Origin: Marasmius tenuissimus
Lineage: Eukaryota > Basidiomycota > Agaricomycetes > Agaricales > Marasmiaceae
Direction of reading: 5' to 3'
Length of the DNA: 64,000 nucleotides
Assembly (NCBI GenBank): GCA_029532415.1
Contig: JAQOTA010000047.1
Location: 2,542,001-2,606,000 of the forward strand
Of the stretch, positions 33,512 to 45,113 are shown piece after piece. Every line of letters starts with the position of its first letter. Position 1 is the first letter of the stretch. The notes under the pieces are model-generated. The model was not told the origin of the DNA. It ran no database searches and saw only the letters and a program-made list of their open reading frames with translations. Made by a program: the position numbers and the translations under genes.

Positions 33512-36500
33512 TAAGGGGAAAGGAAGAAAGGAGGAAAGACGGGCAACTGTCAGGCCTTGAGATCCCAGAATAAGTATAGGATTGAGAATAGACAAAGTGT
33601 GTAACAAAGTTTGTAATCCACATCTGATGATGTGACTGATGGTATCCATCTTGTTCGTGTTTGAAGTAATTCTCACAGTCGCTTTCAAAATTCTCACAGT
33701 CCAAAAGTGTCAGGTATGTCTGTTATCGGGTGCATGTATCAACGAAGAGCCCGTGTAAAAGTCGTCGATGCAAATAACGTTCAAGCTTAGGAAGACAAAA
33801 ATAGGGAGCGAGGACCGCGTGATTTGGATACAATCATAAGGTATATCCATCAGGATTCAGCCAGGAAGATACAGATGGCTGATTAAGTGCGGTGGAATGG
33901 CAGTTGGCGGGGAAAGATTCATAGGCCAAGTTTAGCATCAGCTGCCTCCAAAGAGGTCAGTTGACGCCCCTAACAGCCATCGGGGAGCGGCGACTGCATG
34001 TCTTGCTCGTCCCGTGGCATTATGGTTGAATGGGACATTCATCTGATCAACGACAAAAGAAATCGGAACTCGACAGGCGAGAGGACCTCGGGTAGCAAAG
34101 GTGAGCATGATATCCCGCGGGGTCTGAATCGGTCCTAGTGTCTCCCATCAGTCTGGTTGTCATCGCTAGCTGTCGATGTTTGGGGAGGGTAAAACAACGC
34201 GAACGAAATGAATACTTGCCGGTTTGTGCATTTCAGTGTTCATGCTCTGAAGTGAGCCCGTTAGTCGTACCACACTTGGAAGTGACCAAGGCGAGTCTTC
34301 AAAGAAACAACTCCATTCGTCAGGACTTGGAGTGCACTAGGAGGGAAAACTAGAACTATCGGATATCACAGAGATCACTATAGATCGAGTTGGGTTTTGG
34401 ATGAGCCGTAATAAGAAGGGACGGCAAACGCACCCAGGGCCGAATCCCATTGCCCTTCCGAAGTAACGCAGAATCTACCGAACGAGAGTAACAGCCAGCT
34501 CGCATACACCTCTCCCTCTTTGACAGTGTTTAGAGTGGAGCGCTGCTCCGATTATTCGTATGATCTTGCCAACAAAACCCAGTCGTTCGAAAGAAAATCA
34601 TGGCCCTCACACCAGCATTTGTGTACATACCAAACAGAGACGATATCCAGCGCCCGAACGACCCTCCCGGTCTAGAGCTATTAGTTGATATTGTCGAGCA
34701 ATAGGCGAACGATCTATTCGCCTAACTCGTGTGCAACTTGAGGCTTGAAGCTCAACGACTAAGGAGACTTGCTCTCGTCCGAGCAAACGAGTACACGCAC
34801 AAAAGATCAAAAGCCGCCAGAACACAAGAAAGAACTCGACTATTCGGGGCCTTAAGTTTCGATACACCGCAGCCACAGTCGAGGTAATGACTGATATGGT
34901 TTATCAGGCATAGCTCGATGTGGAGGTGTGCGTTGTTTGGATTTGGTTGATGAGGGAGGGGGAGGTTTACGTTTTGACCCAGCAAAAACAACGTCAAGGG
35001 TTTGCGTTCCAGTGGTGATTCCGAGGTTGAAAAATGATAAACACTTCCACTTGAGGTGAGAAGACGGGAAAGTGAACGATTGACGATTCCTGTGGTGAAA
35101 ACGACTGGGCTTGAGGGTAAAACAGGTGTGTGTTGAATATTAAAATTTGGAACGTTGATAGCATGGATGAAGGTGCAAGCCTGATGGGAAAAAAGGCAAA
35201 GAGCAATGACAAACGCACCTAAACTCCATTCCGGTCCAAAGTTTTCTCGATTCCTTTATGGGAGAGCAAAAGAGCATGAGAGTCGGCTAGCACGCTCCTA
35301 TGTGGAGGAGATTGGATCAGAAAGAGCGCGGTATCAGTCGGGCGGCGATGTAAACTCTCCTTCCGTAGAGGAGTTGCTGCGATGGAATTGAGGAAAGCTG
35401 GGTCCACTCTACTACAAGAAATCGTGCCTCGGAGGTTTATTAGAAGGAGGGTTCCGGCGGTGGATAATCAGTAGTTTGGTACGAAGCGGCTATCGACTCT
35501 GGGATATTACCGGTTAACCTCGACGTTTTGATGAAATGAGAGGCAGCATGTCGTGGCTTGGAGAATACTAGACGGGTAAACAGTGAATATTTCTATAACC
35601 TCATTCGAGGGATGCTCGTGCGCCCAGACTCGGTCGGCGTTTATATTACATGAGCCAAGTGTCGTCCGTCTGTAAAGTAAACGATCGCCCTTCCGGCATG
35701 TGCGTTCCAGGCCCCAGCTGATTATTTTTGATTTGGGAAGTAGCTTGCGTTATCGTGCCGCAAAACTATGGAGGTGTGTTGAGGGGAACGTTTATCTTTA
35801 GCATGCCATGAGTGGAGGAGTCGGCCTTGGTACAATGAGTTGTTAGATCAATCATAAAAAATAGACCGCGAACGTACTCAGATGCCAGTGAGCTTACATC
35901 CGGTTGCTCTTCCACGGCGCCATCCCAGAATGAAGTAAAGTTTAAGGGCTAATTGGCGCATATACATCTCCTTGTTTTGACGAACAACGTGCAGGTCGTG
36001 AAGGGGTTTGGATCATGATGCATGATAATGCAGTCAAGCATGAAACAACATGGAATGATGGAAATGTGCCCCGAGTTGTAGATTATGACGCCTGTCGGTA
36101 TGTGTTCATGATCTGAGGAAGGCGGACCCCGGGTTGTTGAAAGTAGCTACGGGTTCGTCTAAACGTTCGGAACAAGGCCATCAATTGGAACTTGGAGCTT
36201 AAAGGTAGATTTATGTAGGCGCGTTGGAACATAAAGATTGAAATATTGAGGCTGTATCGGATATCGAACTTCATCGGAAGAAGCCAGCCTGAGACCTAAA
36301 CGTATCAGATGAGTTGTAAAGATAGCAACGGCAAACGCACCCAAGGTGACCCCTGAAATATGTGTTCGTATGCCTATCATCCAATTGACCTTCACCGCAT
36401 TTTAGGTTATGTCGAATCCCGGTCCCAAAAGCTGGCCAGCGCGTAACATTTTTCGTACAGTTCGCAGGCGTCACCGGCACCGTCGAAAAACTGGGTCGAT

Positions 36501-37224
36501 TGTGTCCGGCATGCTTTTGAGAGCTGGTAGGATGATTCCAGCGGTCAATGAACGTTGTTTTGACACGGAGTAGAGGAAAAGGTGGCTCGGGGGTCACGCA
36601 ATGTTTGCTTGAAGATAGGGAAGGGAACAGCATTCACGAGGGATGGAACGTACGGCTCTGCCACCACATTGCTGGTCTAGTTTCAAGTTACCTCGCTTCC
36701 TGCAGTTCATGGGAAAGTGAAAGAGCGCGGGACTCTCGTCCCTTGAAAAGCTCGCGGAAGAGTTTGGATTGTGGTGTGGTGGATTGGCGTTTCATCGGGG
36801 AAAACTGTTTCCATTCTGATCCAAGAGATCGTGTTTCTTCTGCATGCATTTTTGAGACCAGTGAAAGGAGTCAAACGGCGGATAATCGATGTTTTGATAT
36901 GGAGTAAGTAGCTGAGAGGTCCGAGTTTTCATGCGCGAGTTGAGAGCAGCATCGGAGCCGCTCGATGTTTGCTTGAAGAAATGGGTTTAGGGGACAGCCT
37001 TACGAGAGGTGCTTGTTCCAAAGATGTCATCGGTCTCGGTCGGCGCTCGGTTCCTTTCAAGGTACATAAACCTGACTCATTAGCCCCGAGATTCTATAAT
37101 GCTCCGCTTTTTACTTTGACCTGGATCAACGCGAGCAGCTTCGTAATTATCACTCCTTCACCATCCTCCTTCACCATCTCTTGGATTGAGAGCCTACGCT
37201 GCCCACCGCCATCATCCGAAAACC
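33512..37224. other. Duplicated relic DNA
   Basis: The first 200 bases are the family's upstream flank. Four copies of the junction motif (34427, 35212, 35871, 36334) sit here with exon-like flanks. Around 36334 the minus strand reads LGAFAVAIFTTHLIRLG if not spliced. From about 36730 the DNA matches 60450 onwards. No intact gene is seen. Confidence 0.45.
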
Positions 37225-37273
37225 ATGTGAAAAAAGAAAGACTCCATCACCGAAGACAAACTCTTCCTCCCTA

Positions 37274-37405
37274 TTGATACCCCTCCCCCCAACTTCCTCA
37301 TCAACCTCGTCCGTATCCATCATCGTCGACACACACACACATCTCCCATCCATACACGAAACTTACCGGAGTAAATTCAAGACAGCCAAATATGAATCAG
37401 TGTGC
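37274..37405 (+). pseudogene. TatD-like N-terminal exon relic, copy 2 (best motif)
   Basis: The plus frame reads TSSVSIIVDTHTHLPSI, then HETYRSKFKTAKYESV, followed by GTGCGTCC, a possible donor. DTHTHL matches the DxHxH metal-binding start of TatD-type metal-dependent DNases. No following exon with the other metal ligands is visible in the downstream sequence, so this is a fragment. Copies lie at 15.4, 40.9 and 61.2 kb. Confidence 0.4.
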
Positions 37406-37967
37406 GTCCCCCAGGTTCTGTTCCTTCGTTTTGAATTAACTTCGATTAGTATAATTTTGCGCGACGAGCCATATCACGCCTGAGACGATGCTAAAAATTG
37501 ATATCCGGACCCGTCGAGATGACCCGAGCAATAACCACTTTGGAGAGCCTCCAGACGAGAATATAACACATGGAGCAGTACTAGTCATGCTCTCAAAACA
37601 TACGTCTCCCGAGGGTTCTTTCCGGCTCACCAGTGGTGATAAATACTGGAGTATTGTGACCCCCTGTCATGATTTGTCGCTGAGTGGCATCCAGATGAGT
37701 CTATATCGCGTGGTGAGGAAATCGGTGTTTGCTTGGACAATGGGTTTATGATGAGGGAAACAGCGTTTACGAGGGGTGGAAGGTAACGACAAAGCGGCCG
37801 AGCAACCAAGCGATGTGTGAGCCAAGCGCTCAAATTTCATCCGTCATAACTCCTGATCTCGAGAGAAGTCTTCACAGACGACACCAGAGTAAGCGAGACC
37901 ACTGGGACTTCAGACGAGTTTTTGGGGGATTGTAGATAGTATCAGGTAAATGCGTCGGAAGGGGCCA

Positions 37968-38034
37968 CTGTAGAGGAGTTATTAGATGAATCATGAAACG
38001 TTACATTCTTTTACGAACACAACGGCAAACGCAC
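37968..38034 (-). repeat. Example of the 17-copy repeated intron junction
   Basis: The minus strand has GTGCGTTTGCC...CATCTAATAACTCC...ACAG, a 67-base segment with donor, CTAAT branch-like box, pyrimidines and acceptor. The same 5' half recurs at 16 other places, always on this strand (for example 13045, 14378, 21218, 34427, 36334, 59884). See findings. Confidence 0.5.
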
Positions 38035-38144
38035 CCAGCACCGGGGATCTATACTAACATCCCATCACTCCTCCAGGCTCCTCTACACGCGTACAATCTC
38101 GGTCCAAAGTTATCTTGATACCTATAGTGCAGCTCATAGGTGTA

Positions 38145-38563
38145 TTATTGTGAACCCATTCGAGGGGGATATTCGTGCGCTGGAAGGGTGGCGTTCATAT
38201 TCCACGAGTTTTGATCAGTCGAGGTTGTGTTCAAAAAAAAGAAAATCGTTTACCTTTAGTATCAGGGCGTAGTGGTAAGGGAAGCGAGTCAAGATTGTAT
38301 CTCGGATTCTTGATTGGTGAGGGAAGACATTTGGGTTCGCGTGAAGAATGGCATAACAAGCGCCCCACCGCCTCTCTGAGCTCAATCGGTAGAGTTGTTC
38401 GCTCGGGATCCTCCACCGAGTCAGATAGACCTGTAACTGGTCCTTCAATGACGATGGCAAGCATGTATTGAAGGACCTGTGTTTCTGAGTTTGAATTTGG
38501 CAGAGACTGCCGTATGATCGAGATTGCTTCTTTCGTTGACATGGGAAAGTTTAGAATAGTCAT
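38145..38563 (-). pseudogene. NPRY-type gene, partner copy
   Basis: The minus frame from 38543 reads MSTKEAISIIRQSLPNSN..., continues through SVEDPERTTLPIELREAVGRLL and ends KNPRYNLDSLPLPLRPDTKG, followed by GTAAAC. The next exon (NSWNMNATLPAHEYPP) is present, but the acceptor CTAG seen at 13.2 kb reads CTCG. The upstream exon is intact, longer than in other copies, and looks like real protein. No function is recognised. Confidence 0.4.
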
Positions 38564-40068
38564 ATAAGGAAGGTGATCGGGCCCTGCAAGTCCTGCTCAT
38601 CTCACTATTTCGTCCGTTCTTTAACGAGTCGGCAACAGTGAGCACCATATAGGTGCCTCTCAATGTTATTAACAGATCTTACAGCAGTGATAGCAAAAAT
38701 GGGTGCTTTCACTCGGTACAGTAAGCTTACAGTCGAGCAAAAAAAATCGCGGATGGGAACCTATGGGAACAAATTCGCCGATCACCTTCCTTATACGACT
38801 ATTCTGAGATTCCCATGTCACTGAAAGAGGGAAACTCAATCATAAGGCAGTCACTGCCAAATTCAAACTCAGATACGCAGGACTACGAGTCAGAGTGACT
38901 CATTTAGTTCCTGGCATCAGCTTCGGGTCTCATTGTCTCAACTGACCATGGTGATTACTCTACCTTTTCAAATCCAGTCAAGATGTAGACGGTATCAAAA
39001 CAAAGACCATGTCCGATCCCGCGTCTGTGCCCTCGATAAACCCGAGACATTTTCGAATGACCAGAGATCTATGAGCTGGTTCAGTACTTTGTGTTTGTAT
39101 GTGTATCGGCGTACCTGTATATTCCACACGCCGCGTCGAACGAACGAATAAATCGTCGCTGCCGCGGCCTACCAACACCACCTGTCAAACTTCAGGGGTT
39201 CCCATTTACACCTCATGATAATCGTACTCGAGCCCTTTGACAAATTCTCCAGCTTGTTTTCTCTTCTCGTCCTGAGTCCTGAGGAGGATCATGACTCTTC
39301 GATGCATTAGATATTCCCACCAACTATGTGAAAGACTCTGTCTTCCTGACTGCTTGGGTGTTCCCCAATTAAGTGCTCGACTACAACGAAGGTGCATAAA
39401 GGTCACTCACACACGTTCATAATTGGGCTGGCAGTCATCCACTTGGGGAGAATCTTGCTTGTCTTCTGGGAAGTACATTTCATCAATGGCGAGAAATGTA
39501 TGCCAATCTCGACAGACGAGTGAACCTTGGAAAGCAAAGCTAATAATCATATTCCGCGGGTCCGTGTCTTGAAGTCGGTGCTGGGGAGGATGAAACGGCG
39601 AAATAAAACGTTGAACAACTGCAGTGAGTTGTTGACCACGACTCTGTGCGTTTCAGTATTTGTTTCGTGTTCTGAAGAATGTGGGCTCGAGACCGCAGTG
39701 AGACTTTGAAGGAACGGGGTAATCAATTGGGTAGGATGAGGTAGGTGATGATAGAAACTATATCGGATTTAGCCTGAGACCTCCGCAAAACGAGTTCAGA
39801 GTGGTAAAAAAAGCAACGGCGCTTGGCAAACGCACCCTTTTATATCCCGTTGCTCTTCCAGCACCTGTGGAATCCCGGTCCCAAGGAGAGCACACAGCCA
39901 GCTAGCATGGTGAATTGAAAAGCTGTCTACCATTGACTTTTGAGGATCACCAGCGGTTGGGATTGTTAGAGGGAGAAGAGAGCGTATCGGGGTAAGGGGG
40001 GAAAAGCGCCTACATACTATCCCGGTGAAGCGAACATTTGTATCGGGAGGTTTGTTATGGTTGGCTAT

Positions 40069-40374
40069 TTATCGCGGCTGGTATAATTGCGCACTCAGTG
40101 AGGAGGTGAGCGGAAAATGGCTACCGGGAGTCGCCCGGCTTTGTTGATTGTGGTGGTGCAAGGTGAGATTCTGGATGACAATTCCCGCAACCCATTTTTG
40201 ATTGAGAGTGATAAAGATGACTGATTTTGGTGCGTTGGCATACAAAGCGTTGTCAATGAACATATATGTAGCAGGGTTGAAGGAGCCAGTCTGACTAAGG
40301 CGAGCCGTGAAAATGAAAAGAGCAAAGGCGAACACACCATTCCGAAACCCGTTGCTCTTGAATTTCACCACCAT
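40069..40374 (-). CDS. MVVK-type small ORF, intact copy
   Basis: A 101-residue frame. MVVKFKSNGFRNG precedes a hydrophobic run (VFAFALFIFTARL) that could be a signal or membrane segment. A shared core (DNALYANAPKSVIFIT) and a Gln/His-rich end (LHHHNQQSRATPGSH) follow. The copy at 14.5-15.0 kb shares the protein in two frames. In related copies the hydrophobic part coincides with the GTGCGTT intron junction, so the run may be unspliced intron rather than protein. Unknown function. Confidence 0.35.
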   Translation of the reverse strand: MVVKFKSNGFRNGVFAFALFIFTARLSQTGSFNPATYMFIDNALYANAPKSVIFITLNQKWVAGIVIQNLTLHHHNQQSRATPGSHFPLTSSLSAQLYQPR

Positions 40375-40928
40375 CCTGACCTATAGTTTTCTACACTTTA
40401 TGGGAGAACGGAAGTTAAATTTCCCTTGAAAAATAAGCCTGTGAAGCTCCTGGAAGAGTTTGGATCATGGTGTGGTGGATTGGCCGTTCATCGAACAAAG
40501 CTGGGGGTTGATTTTGAGGCTGGTAAAGGGGTGAATAATCAGTGTTTTGGTAGGATTGTCGGACATTTGTCGCGTATCGCGTGGTGAAAAAATCGATGTT
40601 CGCTTGGAGAAATGGGTTGAGGTCAGGGGAACAGCGTTTACGAGGGGTGGAAGGCAACAAAGCGACCGAGCAATCAAGCGATGTGTAAGCTAAGCACTGA
40701 AAAATCCCATCGGTCCCGATCGGCGCTCCCCCTTTGATAAAAAACCTGACTCGGCCGACCCCGAAATCACATCATGCTCCATCTTTCCCTTTGACCTGGA
40801 GCAGCTTCGCGAACATCACTCCTTGACATTCTCCCTGTCCTCCACCATCTGTTAAACTCCGAACCACGCTACACACTACCATTTTCGTCCAAAGGCTATG
40901 GGAAAAATCAAAAGCTCCATCGCCCGAG

Positions 40929-41060
40929 ATGAACTCTTTCTTCCTTTCTACCCACCCAACATCGCCAAGTTCATCCATCGTCGACGCACACCCATCCCGC
41001 ATACATACATTGCATATTGAGGTGAATTTAGGACAGAAAAACACGAAACAGTCTACGACC
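40929..41060 (+). pseudogene. TatD-like N-terminal exon relic, copy 3
   Basis: The frame SPSSSIVDAHPSRIHTLHIEV is the close partner of the 15.4-kb copy and, like it, has lost the second metal-binding His. It lies in the duplicated block just left of element 3. Confidence 0.3.
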
Positions 41061-41245
41061 AACACTACAGCCTTGACTTTATTTCAGCACCGATTCCGGG
41101 GAACTCTCGATCTCAATCCAGTATTGAGATCTCTCAGCTGAACCGAAATCGCTTGTCCATATTCTGATTCTTGGAGTGTGAACGATTGTGTCGCATTCAG
41201 AACGCTTTTCGACGCGTGTTTTTTGATACTCTTTACCAATCTCTC

Positions 41246-41437
41246 TGTAACGCCTCCTCCTATATTTACCTATGTTTACCATTAGCTTTACCTCATGCGT
41301 ATATAAGGTTCTTGCTTACCAGATAAGTAGCCATCCTTTCGTTTCACTGTATCTTGTACATAGCTTGGTTATAAAACCTCGTCGTGTTCATACGGTGCGA
41401 CCTAAGGATCTGGACTATAAGTCCTACCAGCTTTACA
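41246..41437 (+). repeat. 5' LTR of element 3
   Basis: A 192-bp copy identical to 50842-51033 except for two G/A differences. TATATAAG at 41300-41307 is the likely promoter. Confidence 0.95.
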
Positions 41438-41532
41438 GTTTTTTGAACATCGAGCTACCTAGCTACGTTCAGATACTGGTTAATATCCATTGGCTACTAC
41501 GCTAAGCAATACAATTGAAAAATTCTGAAAGA

Positions 41533-44500
41533 ATGTCTACAACCATTACAAGTGGTGAAAACATTGGTGGAGGCAATTCTCCGACTCATGGTAATCAGGC
41601 TTTCACCGTCAATCCTCCTCCACTTCCACTTCCTGCGGAAGGTTCAACTCGAGCAGCAACCTCGACGAACTGGAGGGCGGGTAACGAAGAATCTGGCCTG
41701 ACCCACTCGGAGACCCCGACGGAGGCCAAGGGCAAGGAGAAAGTTAATCCGGTTGCAACGCCGGTCCCTCGGATGTGGAATACTCCGCAGGAGTCTGACT
41801 CATTGCTCCGCGGCAACCATTTGCCGGCATATGCAACCACCGCCCCGAGCACAGGCACAACCTCGGGTCAACCAAAATTTACTTCGGCTTTCGGTCTTCC
41901 CGATCAAACCGTAGGCCAACTCGTTGATGAGGTTCAGTGGGATGAGTCCAACTCGAACATCGTCAGCCACCACAGCACGATATTACCACCTGGTATTCAA
42001 GGTCAAAGCACAGAAGTGAGACCTGGGACCCAGTCCCGTGCAAGCTCGAGTGCTAGTACTCGGGAACGAACAAAACTTCGCGGCATAGTGAAGGATCTCG
42101 GTCATCTCATTAATGAGATGAAGTACGCCGTACGGTCGGACCAACTCACTATAAGCAATAAATTTGCAGTAGAGTTGAGTAAGGTTACTCATGCTCATGA
42201 ACGGCGCTTCAGTAAACTAGGAAACTACGTTGTCAGTCTAGAGAAATCTCTTGAGGATGATGGAAGTTTACCTTCTACACCCGTCATGGATCAGGTGTCC
42301 ATTGCGCCGGTACTCAGGCCCGACTATGACCCTACTATCGAATTAATCGACAGGGAAGTTGAAGCCTCGGACGCTAAACGGCGATATGGCTATACTGAAA
42401 TGTATCGAGAAATATTCGGGCATGGCCCTGATGAAGCATCAGATAATGCAACTGAACGACCGCATGAAAATCATGCACCACCACTCAGGGAATCAAACGT
42501 AAACTCACCTGTTGCGGCGAGTCCACTGATACGTCAGGACCCAGCGCCAATGGCGAGTACTGAGCGAAAGCCCATACCGCCGTCAAGTCCAATGTATTAT
42601 CCACCCGAACCTGTGGAGAGACCAAAGCCTGCAGATCTCGAGAGCATCTGGAAAAATAGGGTTGGTCTACAGCGTGTGAGAAATAGCCAACAACGTACCT
42701 ATGGCCACACGGAAATACCTGATCAAGGTATCGGTTTTGACGAGGATGGAATTCCCGTTGATAAATCTACCACACCACGAGAGGTGTGGGACCGTGACTA
42801 CCAAGGCTCTCAGCAGGATACTCGAGATCGGGAGTCACAACCACCAATTGGTAATGGCGGAAATCAACCACCAACCCACTATGGTGGAGCTGCCGGTGGT
42901 AATCCCGGTGATCCCGGGGGAGACAGCAGTGACGGTGACTCTCGCCGTGGAAATGATGATAGACCTCGTAAGGAGGACAAGAAACCGAAGCGAAATCGAC
43001 GTGGTCGAACGCCTTGGGATGACGAGTCATCTGATGATGATGGAGAGAGTCAATACTCAACTGACTCAGTGTACTCGGAATTAGAAGATGAACCCGGACT
43101 GCGAACAAAGGGTGATCGTCGTAGACACCGTCTACATGAAGCTCACCTATACGAGATGGATAAACTTGATGCTAAATCTCGTAGACACTGGCGAAAGCGT
43201 CTCCACTACAAGTATCGGACGCAAATCCGAGAAGCGGTGGGCGAAACAATCCCCGAAATTGATGGGTTTAAATCCATCAAGATCAAAGAACCCGAACCGT
43301 ATACGGGTAGTGACGATGTCGAAGTATTTGACAATTGGTTTCTCACACTATTACGGTGGATGATTGTCAACCGAATGGGGGGACCAAAGTTTGATAAAGT
43401 CCGTATCCAGTGCGCGGGTATGGTTGTGTCAGAGAAAGCTCTGCAGTTCTTCAACGACGAAGTGTCGAGCCCACACCGTGCTAAAACGGATTGGACCTTT
43501 GAGGATGTGATAATTGGTTTGTTTGATCATTGCGTGGCATCTACCACGATTCATCAAGCCGCTAAGAAATTTGACAAAGTCAAATATGACTCGAGCAAGG
43601 GTATCAAAGAATATTATTCTACCCTATCTCGGTGGGCATTCAGAATGCCAAACACTCCTGATGCCTATACATTCAAACGTCGATTCGTCGATGGATTGCC
43701 AAAACATATCATCAAAGTGATGATCCGCTTGGGTGCCGTTCCAGATTATGCGAACGTACAGACCATGATCAAAGCCGTTCAACGCTTTGAGGACGATTCA
43801 GCACTTCAAGATTATTACCTTGAAGGCAAAGATGCACCTCAGAAGTCTCATCAGCCCCAGAACTCGTCTAAGGGAAGTCCGAAACACGAGAAAGCTCGTG
43901 TAGTTGACGGACGCCGGTATAAACCGGCGAGAAAAACATATCCAACAAAGCCGTATGATAACAAACCGCGCTTTGGGCATTCTACGTCATCTACAAAGGC
44001 GACTACTGGCAGTCCTAATCAGCCAGGACAAAATAATGCGACTAAACCCAATAATTCACGTACCCCAATGTGTTATGGGTGCGGCCAGACTGGTCATTAT
44101 GCATCTGACCCAAAGTGCCCACGCTACGGGCAACCCCGTCTATTCGCAATCGAAGATGACGCTGATGAAAATTCCATGCCTCAAGACGAGGGCGGCACAG
44201 ATCCCGCTGGGGATGATCAACACAATGACTCCGGAGACCAGAGCTCTGAAGGTGAATCCATAGACCTTGACGAGTACGAGGACTACGGAGGTTATATTGA
44301 CGGGCGAGATTCTGACTTCGATGAATGGCTCGGATCTATCCGAGAATTCAGTCAGCCTCAACCCGTAAATGTAGATGAATACTACAACCCACTTGAGGAT
44401 TGTGGACCGCCGGTCGCAATCGAAGAGGGGCTGGATGACTCCTTCCCCATGCTAAACCTTGATGAAAATCCATATACTATGGATGATCAATTGTTTACTG

Positions 44501-45054
44501 TTGGAAACGGAAACAACCAAGACATCGAAATGACTCACGGTCGTATCCGAAGATCAACTCGGCCTCTATCAAGACCTGACAGAGGTCAATACGAGGATCG
44601 TAGACCGCTTGTCGCATTGGTCAATATCAAGGGGAAACAAGCACTTACCTTGTTTGATTCTGGGTGTACCCTCGAGTGCATCAGTCCCGGGTTTGCTCGC
44701 ATAGCAAACATCAAGGTTCACCAGCTGGCGAAGCAGCACTCGCTTCAGCTTGGAACTGTCGGTAGCAGAGCCAAGTTTAACTATGGAACCATGGTTGAGG
44801 CTGAATATGCCACAATTAAGCAGGAAACCTACTTCGATGTGGTTAACATTGATAGGTACGATGCTATTGTGGGCACGTACTTCATGAGAAAACACGGAAT
44901 AGCTCTCGACTTTGAGAGTGACTGTATACTTGTGAAGGGTAAACCTTCTCCTTCTCTTTCAGTGGGGGAGGGTACAGCTGAAATCAGACGTCGAATGGCA
45001 ATGCGCCGAGACATGAAGTCGAAAGATTTCCAACGTACGGATAATCCAAAGTGA
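41533..45054 (+). CDS. gag: Gag-protease of element 3
   Basis: 1173 residues from the first ATG (41533). A long, low-complexity, charged N-terminal half precedes a Gag capsid domain at about residues 575-755 (EPEPYTGSDDVEVFDNWF to IKAVQRFEDD). A zinc knuckle with unusual spacing follows at about 847-862 (CYGCGQTGHYASDPKC, CX2CX4HX6C), then an acidic linker. An aspartic protease closes the ORF (LTLFDSGCTLECISP with D at about 1042, and DAIVGTYF). So the protease is made with Gag, and pol needs read-through of the UGA at 45052-45054. The capsid would form particles around the element RNA. Confidence 0.93.
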   Translation: MSTTITSGENIGGGNSPTHGNQAFTVNPPPLPLPAEGSTRAATSTNWRAGNEESGLTHSETPTEAKGKEKVNPVATPVPRMWNTPQESDSLLRGNHLPAYATTAPSTGTTSGQPKFTSAFGLPDQTVGQLVDEVQWDESNSNIVSHHSTILPPGIQGQSTEVRPGTQSRASSSASTRERTKLRGIVKDLGHLINEMKYAVRSDQLTISNKFAVELSKVTHAHERRFSKLGNYVVSLEKSLEDDGSLPSTPVMDQVSIAPVLRPDYDPTIELIDREVEASDAKRRYGYTEMYREIFGHGPDEASDNATERPHENHAPPLRESNVNSPVAASPLIRQDPAPMASTERKPIPPSSPMYYPPEPVERPKPADLESIWKNRVGLQRVRNSQQRTYGHTEIPDQGIGFDEDGIPVDKSTTPREVWDRDYQGSQQDTRDRESQPPIGNGGNQPPTHYGGAAGGNPGDPGGDSSDGDSRRGNDDRPRKEDKKPKRNRRGRTPWDDESSDDDGESQYSTDSVYSELEDEPGLRTKGDRRRHRLHEAHLYEMDKLDAKSRRHWRKRLHYKYRTQIREAVGETIPEIDGFKSIKIKEPEPYTGSDDVEVFDNWFLTLLRWMIVNRMGGPKFDKVRIQCAGMVVSEKALQFFNDEVSSPHRAKTDWTFEDVIIGLFDHCVASTTIHQAAKKFDKVKYDSSKGIKEYYSTLSRWAFRMPNTPDAYTFKRRFVDGLPKHIIKVMIRLGAVPDYANVQTMIKAVQRFEDDSALQDYYLEGKDAPQKSHQPQNSSKGSPKHEKARVVDGRRYKPARKTYPTKPYDNKPRFGHSTSSTKATTGSPNQPGQNNATKPNNSRTPMCYGCGQTGHYASDPKCPRYGQPRLFAIEDDADENSMPQDEGGTDPAGDDQHNDSGDQSSEGESIDLDEYEDYGGYIDGRDSDFDEWLGSIREFSQPQPVNVDEYYNPLEDCGPPVAIEEGLDDSFPMLNLDENPYTMDDQLFTVGNGNNQDIEMTHGRIRRSTRPLSRPDRGQYEDRRPLVALVNIKGKQALTLFDSGCTLECISPGFARIANIKVHQLAKQHSLQLGTVGSRAKFNYGTMVEAEYATIKQETYFDVVNIDRYDAIVGTYFMRKHGIALDFESDCILVKGKPSPSLSVGEGTAEIRRRMAMRRDMKSKDFQRTDNPK

Positions 45055-45113
45055 CTTCCTACGGGAACTCAAGTCCCAAATGGGACTACACCACGATCCG
45101 AAAGACGTGGTGT
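45052..45113 (+). promoter_or_regulatory. Stop-codon read-through signal between gag-protease and pol
   Basis: The stop reads AAG TGA CTT, and the same frame is then open for 1230 codons. Two perfect hairpins follow: AGTCCC/GGGACT (45072-45077, 45082-45087; loop AAAT), and ACACCACG/CGTGGTGT (45088-45095, 45106-45113; 10-base loop). They are directly adjacent, so they could stack. This matches how UGA or UAG read-through is stimulated in some retroelements. A simple nonsense mutation is the alternative. Confidence 0.65.

Larger units (their letters stand above)
37830..41245. repeat. Segmental duplication, right copy (partner at 12.8-15.8 kb)
   Basis: It aligns collinearly with 12800-15790. 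The match stops at 41245, exactly where element 3 begins. Downstream of element 3 (51039 onwards) the match to the 15.8-kb continuation is not obvious. Confidence 0.7.
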
